From NCBI RefSeq assembly GCF_001870435.1, contig NZ_MDDR01000035.1, positions 186,001 through 250,000 on the forward strand: a stretch of 64,000 nt of DNA, written 5' to 3'. Below are positions 58,013 through 64,000 of the stretch, piece after piece (the stretch's first letter is position 1; each line of letters opens with the position of its first letter). This DNA is from Pseudomonas costantinii (lineage in GTDB: Bacteria; Pseudomonadota; Gammaproteobacteria; Pseudomonadales; Pseudomonadaceae). The notes beneath the pieces are model-generated. The model ran no database searches. It was not told the origin of the DNA and worked only from the letters and a program-made list of their open reading frames with translations. The position numbers and the translations under genes were made by a program.

Positions 58013-58450
58013 AAGCTAGCCATTCAAATCACCTAACCAATCCAGCGCCGCGTCTCAAAAGCCGCTGATCTAGCAACACTCTCGACGCGAGCGCCTGATA
58101 GTCACTCTCCGTCAAGATGAATGATGAATAGCTGAGTGAGGTTATGTCTGGCGAGCCCTGTCGCCGCTTACCGAAAACTGACCCACCAGCCTCTACTGGG
58201 TCAGTTTTCGGTAAGCGGCAACACGATCGATTCATAATTCTGCTCAGATCCAAGTTTTCAGGCGTCGGAGCGCAAATTCAGATGTTGCTTAGTGAAAAGA
58301 CTTTCGCAAAGCTCAAAAAAAAACCTGAAGGGCTAACCCAGTTATAGGGGCGGCTCTTCAGGCGTTCTACTTATAAAATTGGTTCGTCTTGTCGTTATTC
58401 TGGCTGAAAATTTGACGATCATCCTTTCCGACAGGCGCTCCCGGCAATAA
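58013..58450. other. Gene-free stretch with IS-end-like palindrome
   Basis: About 440 bases without a convincing gene. The notable content is the 63-bp palindrome at 58160-58222. A 67-codon plus-strand frame (58144-58347) reads through the palindrome and is not credible as a gene. Confidence 0.5.
58160..58222. repeat. 63-bp palindrome resembling two fused IS ends
   Basis: The left arm begins TGTCGCCGCTTACCGAAAAC, the right arm ends TTTTCGGTAAGCGGCAACA, and arms of 26-27 bases match with one mismatch (23 perfect) around an 11-base loop (CCAGCCTCTAC). The TGT...ACA edges and CGAAAACTGACCCA motif recall terminal repeats of IS21-type elements. No transposase is present, so it looks like a minimal non-autonomous (MITE-like) element or two IS ends joined by an internal deletion. 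Confidence 0.6.
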
Positions 58451-58675
58451 TTACGTTCTGAAGTAAGTTGTCCGATCTACCTGAGCGAAGCTCCGCTGGA
58501 GAGTACTTCGCGTCCAGTTTCTGAAAGGCACGCTGGCACGTAGCTTTAGGTACTCCGCTCTGTACGCAACCAGAAAGGAACTCCCTCTGGTTTGCGAGCT
58601 TTCATCGGAGCAACCTACCAGTAGAAACAGCGGGGCGGTCAAACTGCATCTTGGGTGCAGGCTGACTCTGTGCAT
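58451..58675 (-). CDS. Possible small lipoprotein coupled to the upstream membrane protein
   Basis: A 74-residue frame whose ATG overlaps the stop of the upstream gene (TAATG at 58673-58677). The N-terminus MHRVSLHPRCSLTAPLFLLVGC fits a lipoprotein signal peptide with lipobox LVGC. The mature part is basic with no known domain. The overlap favours translational coupling. The lack of a family and the short length keep confidence low. Confidence 0.35.
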   Translation of the reverse strand: MHRVSLHPRCSLTAPLFLLVGCSDESSQTRGSSFLVAYRAEYLKLRASVPFRNWTRSTLQRSFAQVDRTTYFRT

Positions 58676-59052
58676 TAGCGCAGCACCATGGCGCAGCCGA
58701 AGAATACGCCCACACATAAGCCAAGTACTTGCGGGCCAACTGCCCAAAACACCTTGATCCAAATTAGGCTCAGGATGCCACCATTGGTGAAGACTGCATC
58801 TGGATGAGCGAATTTACGGATCGCATCACCGGCCATGGCACCCAGCCAGCCCAAAATCGCGCCGACCAGAACGGCCACGAATTTAGCAAACCAGCCTGCG
58901 CTCAAGACCATGGACGAGGTATTGAAGGTCACACTCACTATTGCCAACACCGCCGCTGCCACACCCCAGCCAATCATGGCTGGGCTGATGCTGCTTGCAC
59001 TACGGTCTTCTTCGTTGACGCTGCTCTGTGGGTTTTCGCCTTGTTGAGACAC
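58675..59052 (-). CDS. Small inner-membrane protein
   Basis: A 125-residue protein. A polar N-terminus (MSQQGENPQSSVNEEDRSAS) is followed by three hydrophobic segments: MIGWGVAAAVLAIVSVTF, WFAKFVAVLVGAILGWLGAMAGDAI and a C-terminal VFWAVGPQVLGLCVGVFFGC. No family recognised. It starts 33 bases downstream of the exported-protein gene on the same strand, with AAAGGAGA before the ATG, so the two probably form an operon. Both are typical cargo of integrative elements. Confidence 0.65.
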   Translation of the reverse strand: MSQQGENPQSSVNEEDRSASSISPAMIGWGVAAAVLAIVSVTFNTSSMVLSAGWFAKFVAVLVGAILGWLGAMAGDAIRKFAHPDAVFTNGGILSLIWIKVFWAVGPQVLGLCVGVFFGCAMVLR

Positions 59053-59085
59053 GTGATTCTCCTTTTGTGATGATTGGCAGGTGAG

Positions 59086-59538
59086 TTACCAGGCAGCCAA
59101 GCAGCTGTTGTTTTCGTCGTTCAGAGCTGGCAATGCCGCCTTAAGGTTCTCAGTGGGTAGGTTGAAGACTTTGCCTTGAGCGCTGAACTGCAACCGATTG
59201 GCGTTGCGCAAGGCCCCCCAGAACTCATGAGTGAAGATGCTGCTGCAGGCACGACAGTCTGTGTAAAACGGGTTATGGAAGGTTTTTCCATCCACGATGA
59301 GGTCAAAACCTCGTCCGTCTTCTGAGCTATACCCCCGGCCACTTACGGTGGCGCTGGCTGAGACATAGCGGTCGTCATCACTGGGGCATGCAATCACTAA
59401 TTCGTTGCCGTTACCGTCGTCGACGGCATATTCGGCGGTGCCCATCGCCCAGCCCGAGGTCCAAATATTGGTTCCGGCAGAAGCGGTATTTGCAGCCAGG
59501 CCGCTAAGCGCCACCATTAGTAGGGTTTTAGTATTCAT
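59086..59538 (-). CDS. Small exported protein of unknown function
   Basis: A 150-residue protein with a signal peptide (MNTKTLLMVALSGLAANTASA-GTN). I chose the ATG at 59536-59538 because AAGGA lies eight bases before it. Another ATG two codons upstream is too close to that site. The mature protein has four cysteines (VIACPSDDD, TDCRAC, NSCLAAW) that may pair, and a beta-rich layout with FHNPFYTDCRACSSIFTHEF. I recognise no family. It is the first gene of a two- or three-gene unit with the membrane protein downstream. Confidence 0.65.
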   Translation of the reverse strand: MNTKTLLMVALSGLAANTASAGTNIWTSGWAMGTAEYAVDDGNGNELVIACPSDDDRYVSASATVSGRGYSSEDGRGFDLIVDGKTFHNPFYTDCRACSSIFTHEFWGALRNANRLQFSAQGKVFNLPTENLKAALPALNDENNSCLAAW

Positions 59539-59674
59539 GGGCATGTTCCTTCTCAAGGAGGCTAATGTGTAGTTTTAGGATGGGTAACAACCTTTAAGGG
59601 TGATTTTCAACTTTTGATGTTCTTCATGTCAATGAGGTGATGCCCAACCATCTAGGTTGAGATGGGAGGGCAAA

Positions 59675-60019
59675 ATGGTTGAAATTGATCAGAAGCAATT
59701 GGCGGGCACAGTAGGGCGCGCCATATCTAAACAGCGGGTGCGTAGCGGACTAACCCAGGAGGCGGTTGCAGAACAGTTGGGGGTGGGGAACGAGGCGGTT
59801 TCTCGCATTGAGCGAGGGATCGTGATGCCAAATATCACTCGGCTTTTGGAGTTCGCCGACATTTTTGGCTGTGAGGCGGCTGACTTACTGAGTGAAGTGA
59901 GCCCACTGGTCGATGACCAGGCGAGTCGGATCAGTCATTTATTGGCATCTTTGAATCAGTCCGATAGACAATTGGTGGTCGAACTGGTCGAGCTTTTAGT
60001 TAATCGACTTAAAGCGTGA
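59675..60019 (+). CDS. XRE-family (Cro/CI-type) transcriptional regulator
   Basis: A 114-residue DNA-binding protein. The helix-turn-helix is ISKQRVRSGLTQEAVAEQLGVGNEAVSRIERG (about residues 17-48), followed by the usual dimer-type tail (LLEFADIFGCEAADLL) and a C-terminal helix VVELVELLVNRLKA. I chose ATG 59675 because GGGAGGG precedes it. The gene is divergent from the exported-protein gene and convergent, with zero spacing, with the zinc-ribbon gene. It probably controls genes of the mobile element. Confidence 0.88.
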   Translation: MVEIDQKQLAGTVGRAISKQRVRSGLTQEAVAEQLGVGNEAVSRIERGIVMPNITRLLEFADIFGCEAADLLSEVSPLVDDQASRISHLLASLNQSDRQLVVELVELLVNRLKA

Positions 60020-60331
60020 TCATGGGTCGACGGAATCAAAGTGGGCGCCGCAGCGTAAGCAAAAATAGGTAAAGGAGCCGAATTGATATTTGTGCATGTC
60101 CTGAATAAACCTGTTACTGGCGCTAAACGCTGAGGTGGCGCTGGCCACCGCCGTCGTCATGTTCTGCAGAAACCACGCCATAGGCTCCACTGTGTGCATG
60201 CTCTTGGTGGAAGAGGTTGTTTGCCTTTCGCGAGCGAAGCTATTTAGCACAGTAAAGAACTGAGCGATCGCCTTGGCGCTGTCTTGGCTAAGGACAGCTG
60301 AAGACTCACATATGAAGCAGTGTGGGTTCAT
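60020..60331 (-). CDS. Zinc-ribbon-like small hypothetical protein
   Basis: A 103-residue protein with a Cys pair at each end: MNPHCFICESS and YFCLRCGAHFDSV. They are probably brought together to hold one zinc ion, with a helical middle (SAKAIAQFFTVLNSFARERQ, MTTAVASATSAFSASNRFI). Its stop codon abuts that of the XRE regulator (60017-60019 / 60020-60022). Similar short zinc-ribbon proteins occur in ICE-like elements. No function known to me. Confidence 0.6.
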   Translation of the reverse strand: MNPHCFICESSAVLSQDSAKAIAQFFTVLNSFARERQTTSSTKSMHTVEPMAWFLQNMTTAVASATSAFSASNRFIQDMHKYQFGSFTYFCLRCGAHFDSVDP

Positions 60332-60385
60332 ACGAGGCCTCTATCTGAATAAGTGAATGCAGTGCTGAGCATGTCGTTATGGGTA

Positions 60386-60574
60386 TCAAACCGCCGTGCG
60401 GTAATGCGCGCGAATTTTTCTTAGAATGATGACCAACAGAACACAGCCCAACACGATGGCAAACAGTAGGGGTGGGAAGCGCAACATCAGGCAAATGGTC
60501 GTTACCACGATGCTGCTACCGGCAAGCAGGCAAATGAACGTGAACAACGTGAGGAAAAATCGAAGTACTCTCAT
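60386..60574 (-). CDS. Very small membrane protein
   Basis: A 62-residue peptide with two hydrophobic stretches: FFLTLFTFICLLAGSSIVVTTICLML and LLFAIVLGCVLLVIILRKI, ending in a basic tail RAHYRTAV. The coding potential is plausible because the hydrophobic pattern covers nearly the whole frame, but the ribosome-binding site is poorly spaced. Function unknown. Confidence 0.5.
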   Translation of the reverse strand: MRVLRFFLTLFTFICLLAGSSIVVTTICLMLRFPPLLFAIVLGCVLLVIILRKIRAHYRTAV

Positions 60575-60827
60575 AGACGTATTTCCTGTATTGGAACCTT
60601 TAAGTGGGAGTCACTGGGGGGGGGGATGTTTATTGGGTGGCGTCTAGAAAAACGGAGTTCGGCGAGTGACACGTGGACTTCTGCACCGAAAACAACATGG
60701 TCCAGAGTCCAGGTACCTACCAGGCTGCGAGCGTCTTTCCCATGTCAGGTTGTGGTAGGGCTAGCTGGTTTCCAGGTCTTGAGAGATGTCGTTTACATAG
60801 AGCTTGAATAGATGCATGCGCCAAGGC

Positions 60828-61796
60828 TCACGCCACGAGTTGCAGTGCAGCATTCAGGGCTTTCTGTTTGATCGCCGCACCTTGACCAAACCAGGCGGAA
60901 TCCATTCGATACTCCGAGTTTCGGGCTCGACGCTCGTGATCCACGTACTCCGTTACCGCGTTCAGCAATCCCCAGGCGGTACCGCGTGCGGACAATAGAT
61001 CCGCACCTCGACCTTTTCCTTCATACAGACTTTGCACTTTCTCCACCGCTCGCTTGTTGGGCAGCACTTCAGGTATTGGGTCATGGGCGCTGGTGTCACA
61101 CAGTACGTCCATAAAGAAACCTAGGGCCTCTTTGGTCTGAACTCTGCGTTCGGCGAGGATGTGCATCCGATACATGAACTCGTCCCATTGCGAGACGGCG
61201 ATACCCAGTTGCTTTTTGACAGTTCGAGGATCAAAGCGCGTGCTGTGCGGAACCTTGATGGCGTGAGTGGCGCCGTTGAGAGAAATGCTCAAGGTGTTGT
61301 TGCAAACCACCCGCACTGTGGTGGGAGTGGCGGTAGTCGCCAGTGTGCCGTCACAGGAGGTTGCTAGCAGCAGATAACCGCTGACCTGATCATTGCCCTT
61401 CAGTGTGGTCGCTTGCCCCGTTCTGGCAAGAGCCCAGAACTTGCGTCCACCTTTCAACACGCCGGCGGTTTCCAGCTCGTAGCCAGAGAACTCCGTCAGG
61501 TCTCGGTAGAACTCCAGCACTTGACGGGGTTGCACAACTTGATAGCGATTGGAGACCACTGACAACGGGGTTTTGGTGTCTGATCGATAAAGCACTTTTT
61601 GTTCCGGGAAGGTATGAATGCTGCCCAAGGGACCGGCAGCCTCGGCTTTGAAATGAACCGGGCTGTCTTGAATCTGCCAATTCATCCCCGCTTCGCGCTG
61701 CCAGACTTCTAATGGTTGTTTTTCGGTAAGGCGACTGCCCAAGCCGTGCCAAGGAGTAGCACCAACGTAAGCCATTTGTTCAATGAGGTGAGCCAT
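60828..61796 (-). CDS. DUF932 protein of mobile elements
   Basis: A 322-residue protein. The start MAHLIEQMAYVGATPWHGLG (ATG 61794-61796) is the typical DUF932 N-terminus, with PWHGLG. Later landmarks are VVSNRYQVVQPRQVLEFYRDL (about residue 83) and VRVVCNNTLSISL. DUF932 proteins are common on plasmids, ICEs and phages, where they sit among DNA-metabolism or anti-restriction genes. Their role is not firmly known. A longer frame adds 18 residues without support. Confidence 0.85.
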   Translation of the reverse strand: MAHLIEQMAYVGATPWHGLGSRLTEKQPLEVWQREAGMNWQIQDSPVHFKAEAAGPLGSIHTFPEQKVLYRSDTKTPLSVVSNRYQVVQPRQVLEFYRDLTEFSGYELETAGVLKGGRKFWALARTGQATTLKGNDQVSGYLLLATSCDGTLATTATPTTVRVVCNNTLSISLNGATHAIKVPHSTRFDPRTVKKQLGIAVSQWDEFMYRMHILAERRVQTKEALGFFMDVLCDTSAHDPIPEVLPNKRAVEKVQSLYEGKGRGADLLSARGTAWGLLNAVTEYVDHERRARNSEYRMDSAWFGQGAAIKQKALNAALQLVA

Positions 61797-61882
61797 GGGA
61801 AAGATTCCTTTGAGTGCAGGTCGGCATAAGTGCTGCACAGAGCACAGCACGATCCGGGTTTAATGTTGAGGAAAGAGGGGAT

Positions 61883-62212
61883 TTAAGTAGGCAGGTTGAA
61901 GCGATGCCCGCAGACCAAGCAGTGGTTATTTGCCAATACATGGCGATCCAGTTTTTCGCCGAGCTGGGCGCCAATGGCACAACCACCTACACCGCCACCG
62001 AGTCCGCCAAGCAGGGCGCCCGAGACTGTACCGATGGTGATGCCGAGCGGTCCGGCAAGCGCGCCGACAGTGGCGCCTATTTGGCTACCCGTGAGTACGG
62101 TACTCGCTCCTCGCGCAGCACCGCCTACGGCACCAACACTGGCCCCGATCGTCATGGCTATTCTGAGGAAAGCAATCTCTTTGGAGTTACAGCGAGGGCA
62201 CTGAAATGGCAT
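61883..62212 (-). CDS. Glycine-zipper protein with terminal zinc-ribbon cysteines
   Basis: A 109-residue protein, MPFQCPRCNSKEIAFLRIAM. The CPRC and C-terminal CLVC pairs (NNHCLVCGHRFNLPT) flank a Gly/Ala-rich membrane-like middle with repeated G-x-x-x-G motifs (GASVGAVGGAARGAS, GALLGGLGGGVGG). The layout suggests a zinc-ribbon protein with a membrane hairpin. It is often seen beside DUF932 genes on integrative elements, as here. Function unknown. Confidence 0.65.
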   Translation of the reverse strand: MPFQCPRCNSKEIAFLRIAMTIGASVGAVGGAARGASTVLTGSQIGATVGALAGPLGITIGTVSGALLGGLGGGVGGCAIGAQLGEKLDRHVLANNHCLVCGHRFNLPT

Positions 62213-62227
62213 GGTTTTGGATTCCAC

Positions 62228-62800
62228 GGTGGATGTTCAGTGTCGTGATATAGGCTTAAAAACCGTTCTAATTTTCGGGGAAGAACAGGTGTGCACCTTG
62301 TGGCGGTGCCAAAAACCGGCAGTTTTCTGTAAATGCTATACGGAGTTAGTTCCTGCTGAAAACGACTCCAGTGCTCGATGTGCAGAGTTAGTTCTTTGCT
62401 CGCCTTTGCGGCGCTTTTTGACTGCATTTTCGGCTGGAGTGGTTTGCTGGGGAAAAACTACCCGGATGCGTTATGGCATACGCACTGGCCCACATTAAGT
62501 CTTCCATCTGAAAGATCAGAACAGCCCCATAAAGCTGAGCAGTGCCTGGATGCACGAGAAGCTGCTGAGTGTCCGGGGTAGCTCAAGGCATGTCAGGGCC
62601 CAGAGACCCACGGTAAAGGTGACCTATCGTCGTTGCAAGCAGCAGGCCGGTATACGACTTCTACAGCGAAGCACTTGCTCAGCTTGAATCAGAAAATCTA
62701 TCCCGGGCTCAGGAAAAAAATACTCGTCGCTGCCGACCTTTTTGTTGGATTGAGAGAGATTTAAAGTTCGATCACTCCCAAGCCAACAGCGAGAAGGCAA
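62228..62800. other. Gene-free stretch upstream of alpA
   Basis: About 570 bases in which no frame on either strand has a convincing start, ribosome-binding site or family feature. It likely holds the promoter of the glycine-zipper gene (leftward) and of the AlpA-type gene (rightward, with GAGAAGG just before its GTG). Confidence 0.45.
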
Positions 62801-63031
62801 GTGACAAATTCAACATCTGTTCCCTACCCGAGAATTTTACGTCTCAAGCAGTTGAGCGAACGCATAGGTCTAGGCCGGTCAACGATCTATGACCGCATGG
62901 ACGCCCAGTCACCAAGGTACGACGCTACGTTTCCAAAACCGATCAAATTGGGGGCCTCGGCTATCGGCTGGATTGACTCCGAAATCACCACCTGGATTGA
63001 GCAGCGCATGTCTGCTAATGAGGCGCGCTGA
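62801..63031 (+). CDS. AlpA-family phage/island regulator
   Basis: A 76-residue MerR-like winged-helix protein: PRILRLKQLSERIGLGRSTIYDRMD, then FPKPIKLGASAIGWIDSEITTWIEQR, the AlpA pattern. AlpA proteins activate the excision integrase of P4- and CP4-57-like islands or act as excisionases. The start is a GTG at 62801 behind GAGAAGG. Its presence supports the reading of the region as an integrative element, although the integrase itself is not in the window. Confidence 0.88.
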   Translation: MTNSTSVPYPRILRLKQLSERIGLGRSTIYDRMDAQSPRYDATFPKPIKLGASAIGWIDSEITTWIEQRMSANEAR

Positions 63032-63417
63032 GTATAGAACTGGAACGTTATCAGGTGGTTGGGCTGAAAAAGCCTTAGCTATTTTATGTTGAGATCTCGC
63101 ACTAACTCTGTATATAGAATTCTTTCCTGTTTAGATTGAAAGGCCCGTTGTCGGTAGTGCTTTGGTTAGGGCTTTGTCGCGCTATTATTTCTGGTTTATA
63201 TGTTATTAGTAAATAGTAGTGTATTGGTGGTGTTCTTAATGGTGCCGTTAATAAGTAGGTGTTGTCATTCTTAATGACAACCTATGACTGTTGATGTGCA
63301 TGAGTATGTGAGTAGGAGGTATGTTTAGATAAACGAAGTGGATAGGGTTGATCAGTAACTGAGTAAGTCAGTAATTCCAATTGAGTGCCGAGTATGTGAA
63401 GAAATCAGGATGTGATT
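63032..63417. other. AT-rich gap with hairpin upstream of the YagK/YfjJ-type gene
   Basis: About 385 AT-rich bases without a gene. It contains a 21-base palindrome at 63261-63281, GTTGTCATT-CTT-AATGACAAC. The palindrome could be an operator or a hairpin in the leader of the gene that starts at 63418. Confidence 0.5.
63261..63281. repeat. Perfect 9-bp-arm palindrome
   Basis: GTTGTCATT and AATGACAAC with a 3-base loop, about 140 bases before the start of the YagK/YfjJ-type gene. It is a candidate operator for an element-encoded repressor such as the XRE protein. No second copy was seen. Confidence 0.5.
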
Positions 63418-64000
63418 ATGAGTATTGATATTGAGGAGCGCTATACGGCGCTCGTGAGTAAGATGGACGTACACATAAAAGGTGTCGGTCAGGTAGGAGC
63501 TGTAGACGCAGGATTGATCTGTACATTGAAAGACGCTTCTTTCTGTGTAGGAAGGCTAGTAAAGTCGCAAGGAGACGCATTCAGACTAACTGCAACAGAT
63601 GAGTACGGTTACGCAGGTCTTGAAAGCTACCCTTCCGGTAAATTGTTGCTCAGGTTGGTAAGGCTACACATGCCGGACGATAACCGGTTCAACGCCCTTT
63701 ATACGCTTGAGCCATATCTGGAGATGGCGATGGGTAAGGTTAAGGAGTTCGGTCTGTATCAGCTCTGCTCGTCCTGGAGGGCTACAGGGCCGGTGAGTGA
63801 AGTTGAAATGCTCATGAAGCATTTAAATGAGTGCGTGAATCAGATTCGTGAGAGTGTCAAGACCAAAGCTTTCCAGGCACGGCTCAACAGCTATCAGCGG
63901 TCGAGCAACAAAAACTACAAGGAGCTCACCGGGTACGTTGATGCTTTATTTGAGCGCTACTCCAGGCTGCTGGTGCTGAGGGTTGATCTTTCCTACTCGA
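63418..64000 (+). CDS. YagK/YfjJ-type (inovirus Gp2-like) protein, 3' end outside the window
   Basis: An open frame from ATG 63418 to the right edge, 194 codons, without a stop. It starts MSIDIEERYTALVSKMDVHI. Near the edge, YVDALFERYSRLLVLRVDLS is the N-terminal part of the YagK/YfjJ C-terminal domain. Proteins of this type occur in inoviruses and P4-like islands and are suspected of acting in replication initiation. The upstream part has few features. It fits with AlpA immediately before it. The HUH-type or other catalytic residues would lie outside the window. Confidence 0.75.
   Translation, partial: MSIDIEERYTALVSKMDVHIKGVGQVGAVDAGLICTLKDASFCVGRLVKSQGDAFRLTATDEYGYAGLESYPSGKLLLRLVRLHMPDDNRFNALYTLEPYLEMAMGKVKEFGLYQLCSSWRATGPVSEVEMLMKHLNECVNQIRESVKTKAFQARLNSYQRSSNKNYKELTGYVDALFERYSRLLVLRVDLSYS

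Noticed and set aside
58144-58347. 67-codon plus-strand frame
   Set aside because: Its coding run crosses both arms of the IS-end-like palindrome, so the peptide repeats itself by palindromy and is not a real protein.
38000-64000. CRISPR array, integrase or transposase gene in the island
   Set aside because: No regularly spaced direct repeats and no integrase or transposase motif was found on either strand of the island within the window.

Overview
This window comes from a Pseudomonas chromosome, most likely the P. fluorescens group. The block fpr-mscL-katB-ankB-radA-mapZ-cstA-yjiA-glyA-morA-ettA matches, in order, what I recall of P. aeruginosa PAO1 PA4615 down to PA4595. Pseudomonas-type REP palindromes sit between the genes. 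The window has two parts: GC-rich core genome (1 to about 38.1 kb) and a lower-GC accessory island (about 38.15 kb to the right edge).

Core, left to right. The start of an NCS2 purine permease, a small exported DUF4879 protein and an MFS exporter come first. Next is the cyanide-insensitive cytochrome bd oxidase operon cioA-cioB with a DUF2474 micropeptide, downstream of a perfect ANR/FNR box. Then follow rlmG, an orphan LuxR-type AHL receptor, ferredoxin-NADP reductase (fpr), mscL, the exported catalase katB with its ankyrin partner ankB, radA, the PilZ protein mapZ, carbon-starvation transporter cstA with its small partner, a CobW-type GTPase, glyA, the c-di-GMP protein morA, ettA and gdhA. 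After gdhA come a short Gre-like factor, a lipoprotein, a chorismate mutase-like protein, DUF4105 and DUF3015 envelope proteins, a Lon-like protease (asrA), a large lipoprotein, a YqhA-type membrane protein, an ArnT-like glycosyltransferase and a secreted protein of unknown function. The mexCD-oprJ/nfxB efflux locus that I recall between ettA and morA in PAO1 is absent.

Island. The left edge is marked at about 38.15-38.27 kb by a terminator, a tRNA-3'-end-like CCA motif and a short direct repeat. From 57.5 kb down to 38.6 kb, all on the minus strand, lie seven large genes in two operons. The first operon holds a 2152-residue P-loop NTPase, a 927-residue protein of unknown family, a DrmA-type SF2 helicase and a DrmB-type DUF1998 zinc protein. 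This is a DISARM-like core without the usual methyltransferase or the phospholipase-D protein DrmC. After a 402-bp gap comes a complete ABC-three-component system: a nuclease-like effector, a middle component and a DUF3732 ABC ATPase. Both are most simply read as anti-mobile-element defence. The four-gene operon is the best candidate here for an undescribed system.

Right of the defence block (57.6-64 kb) are small genes typical of integrative elements: exported and membrane small proteins, an XRE regulator, a DUF932 protein, a glycine-zipper zinc protein, an AlpA regulator and the start of a YagK/YfjJ-type (inovirus Gp2-like) protein. There is also an IS-end-like 63-bp palindrome. No integrase, transposase, CRISPR array, rRNA or intact tRNA is visible. 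An integrase and a complete tRNA are predicted just beyond the right edge.
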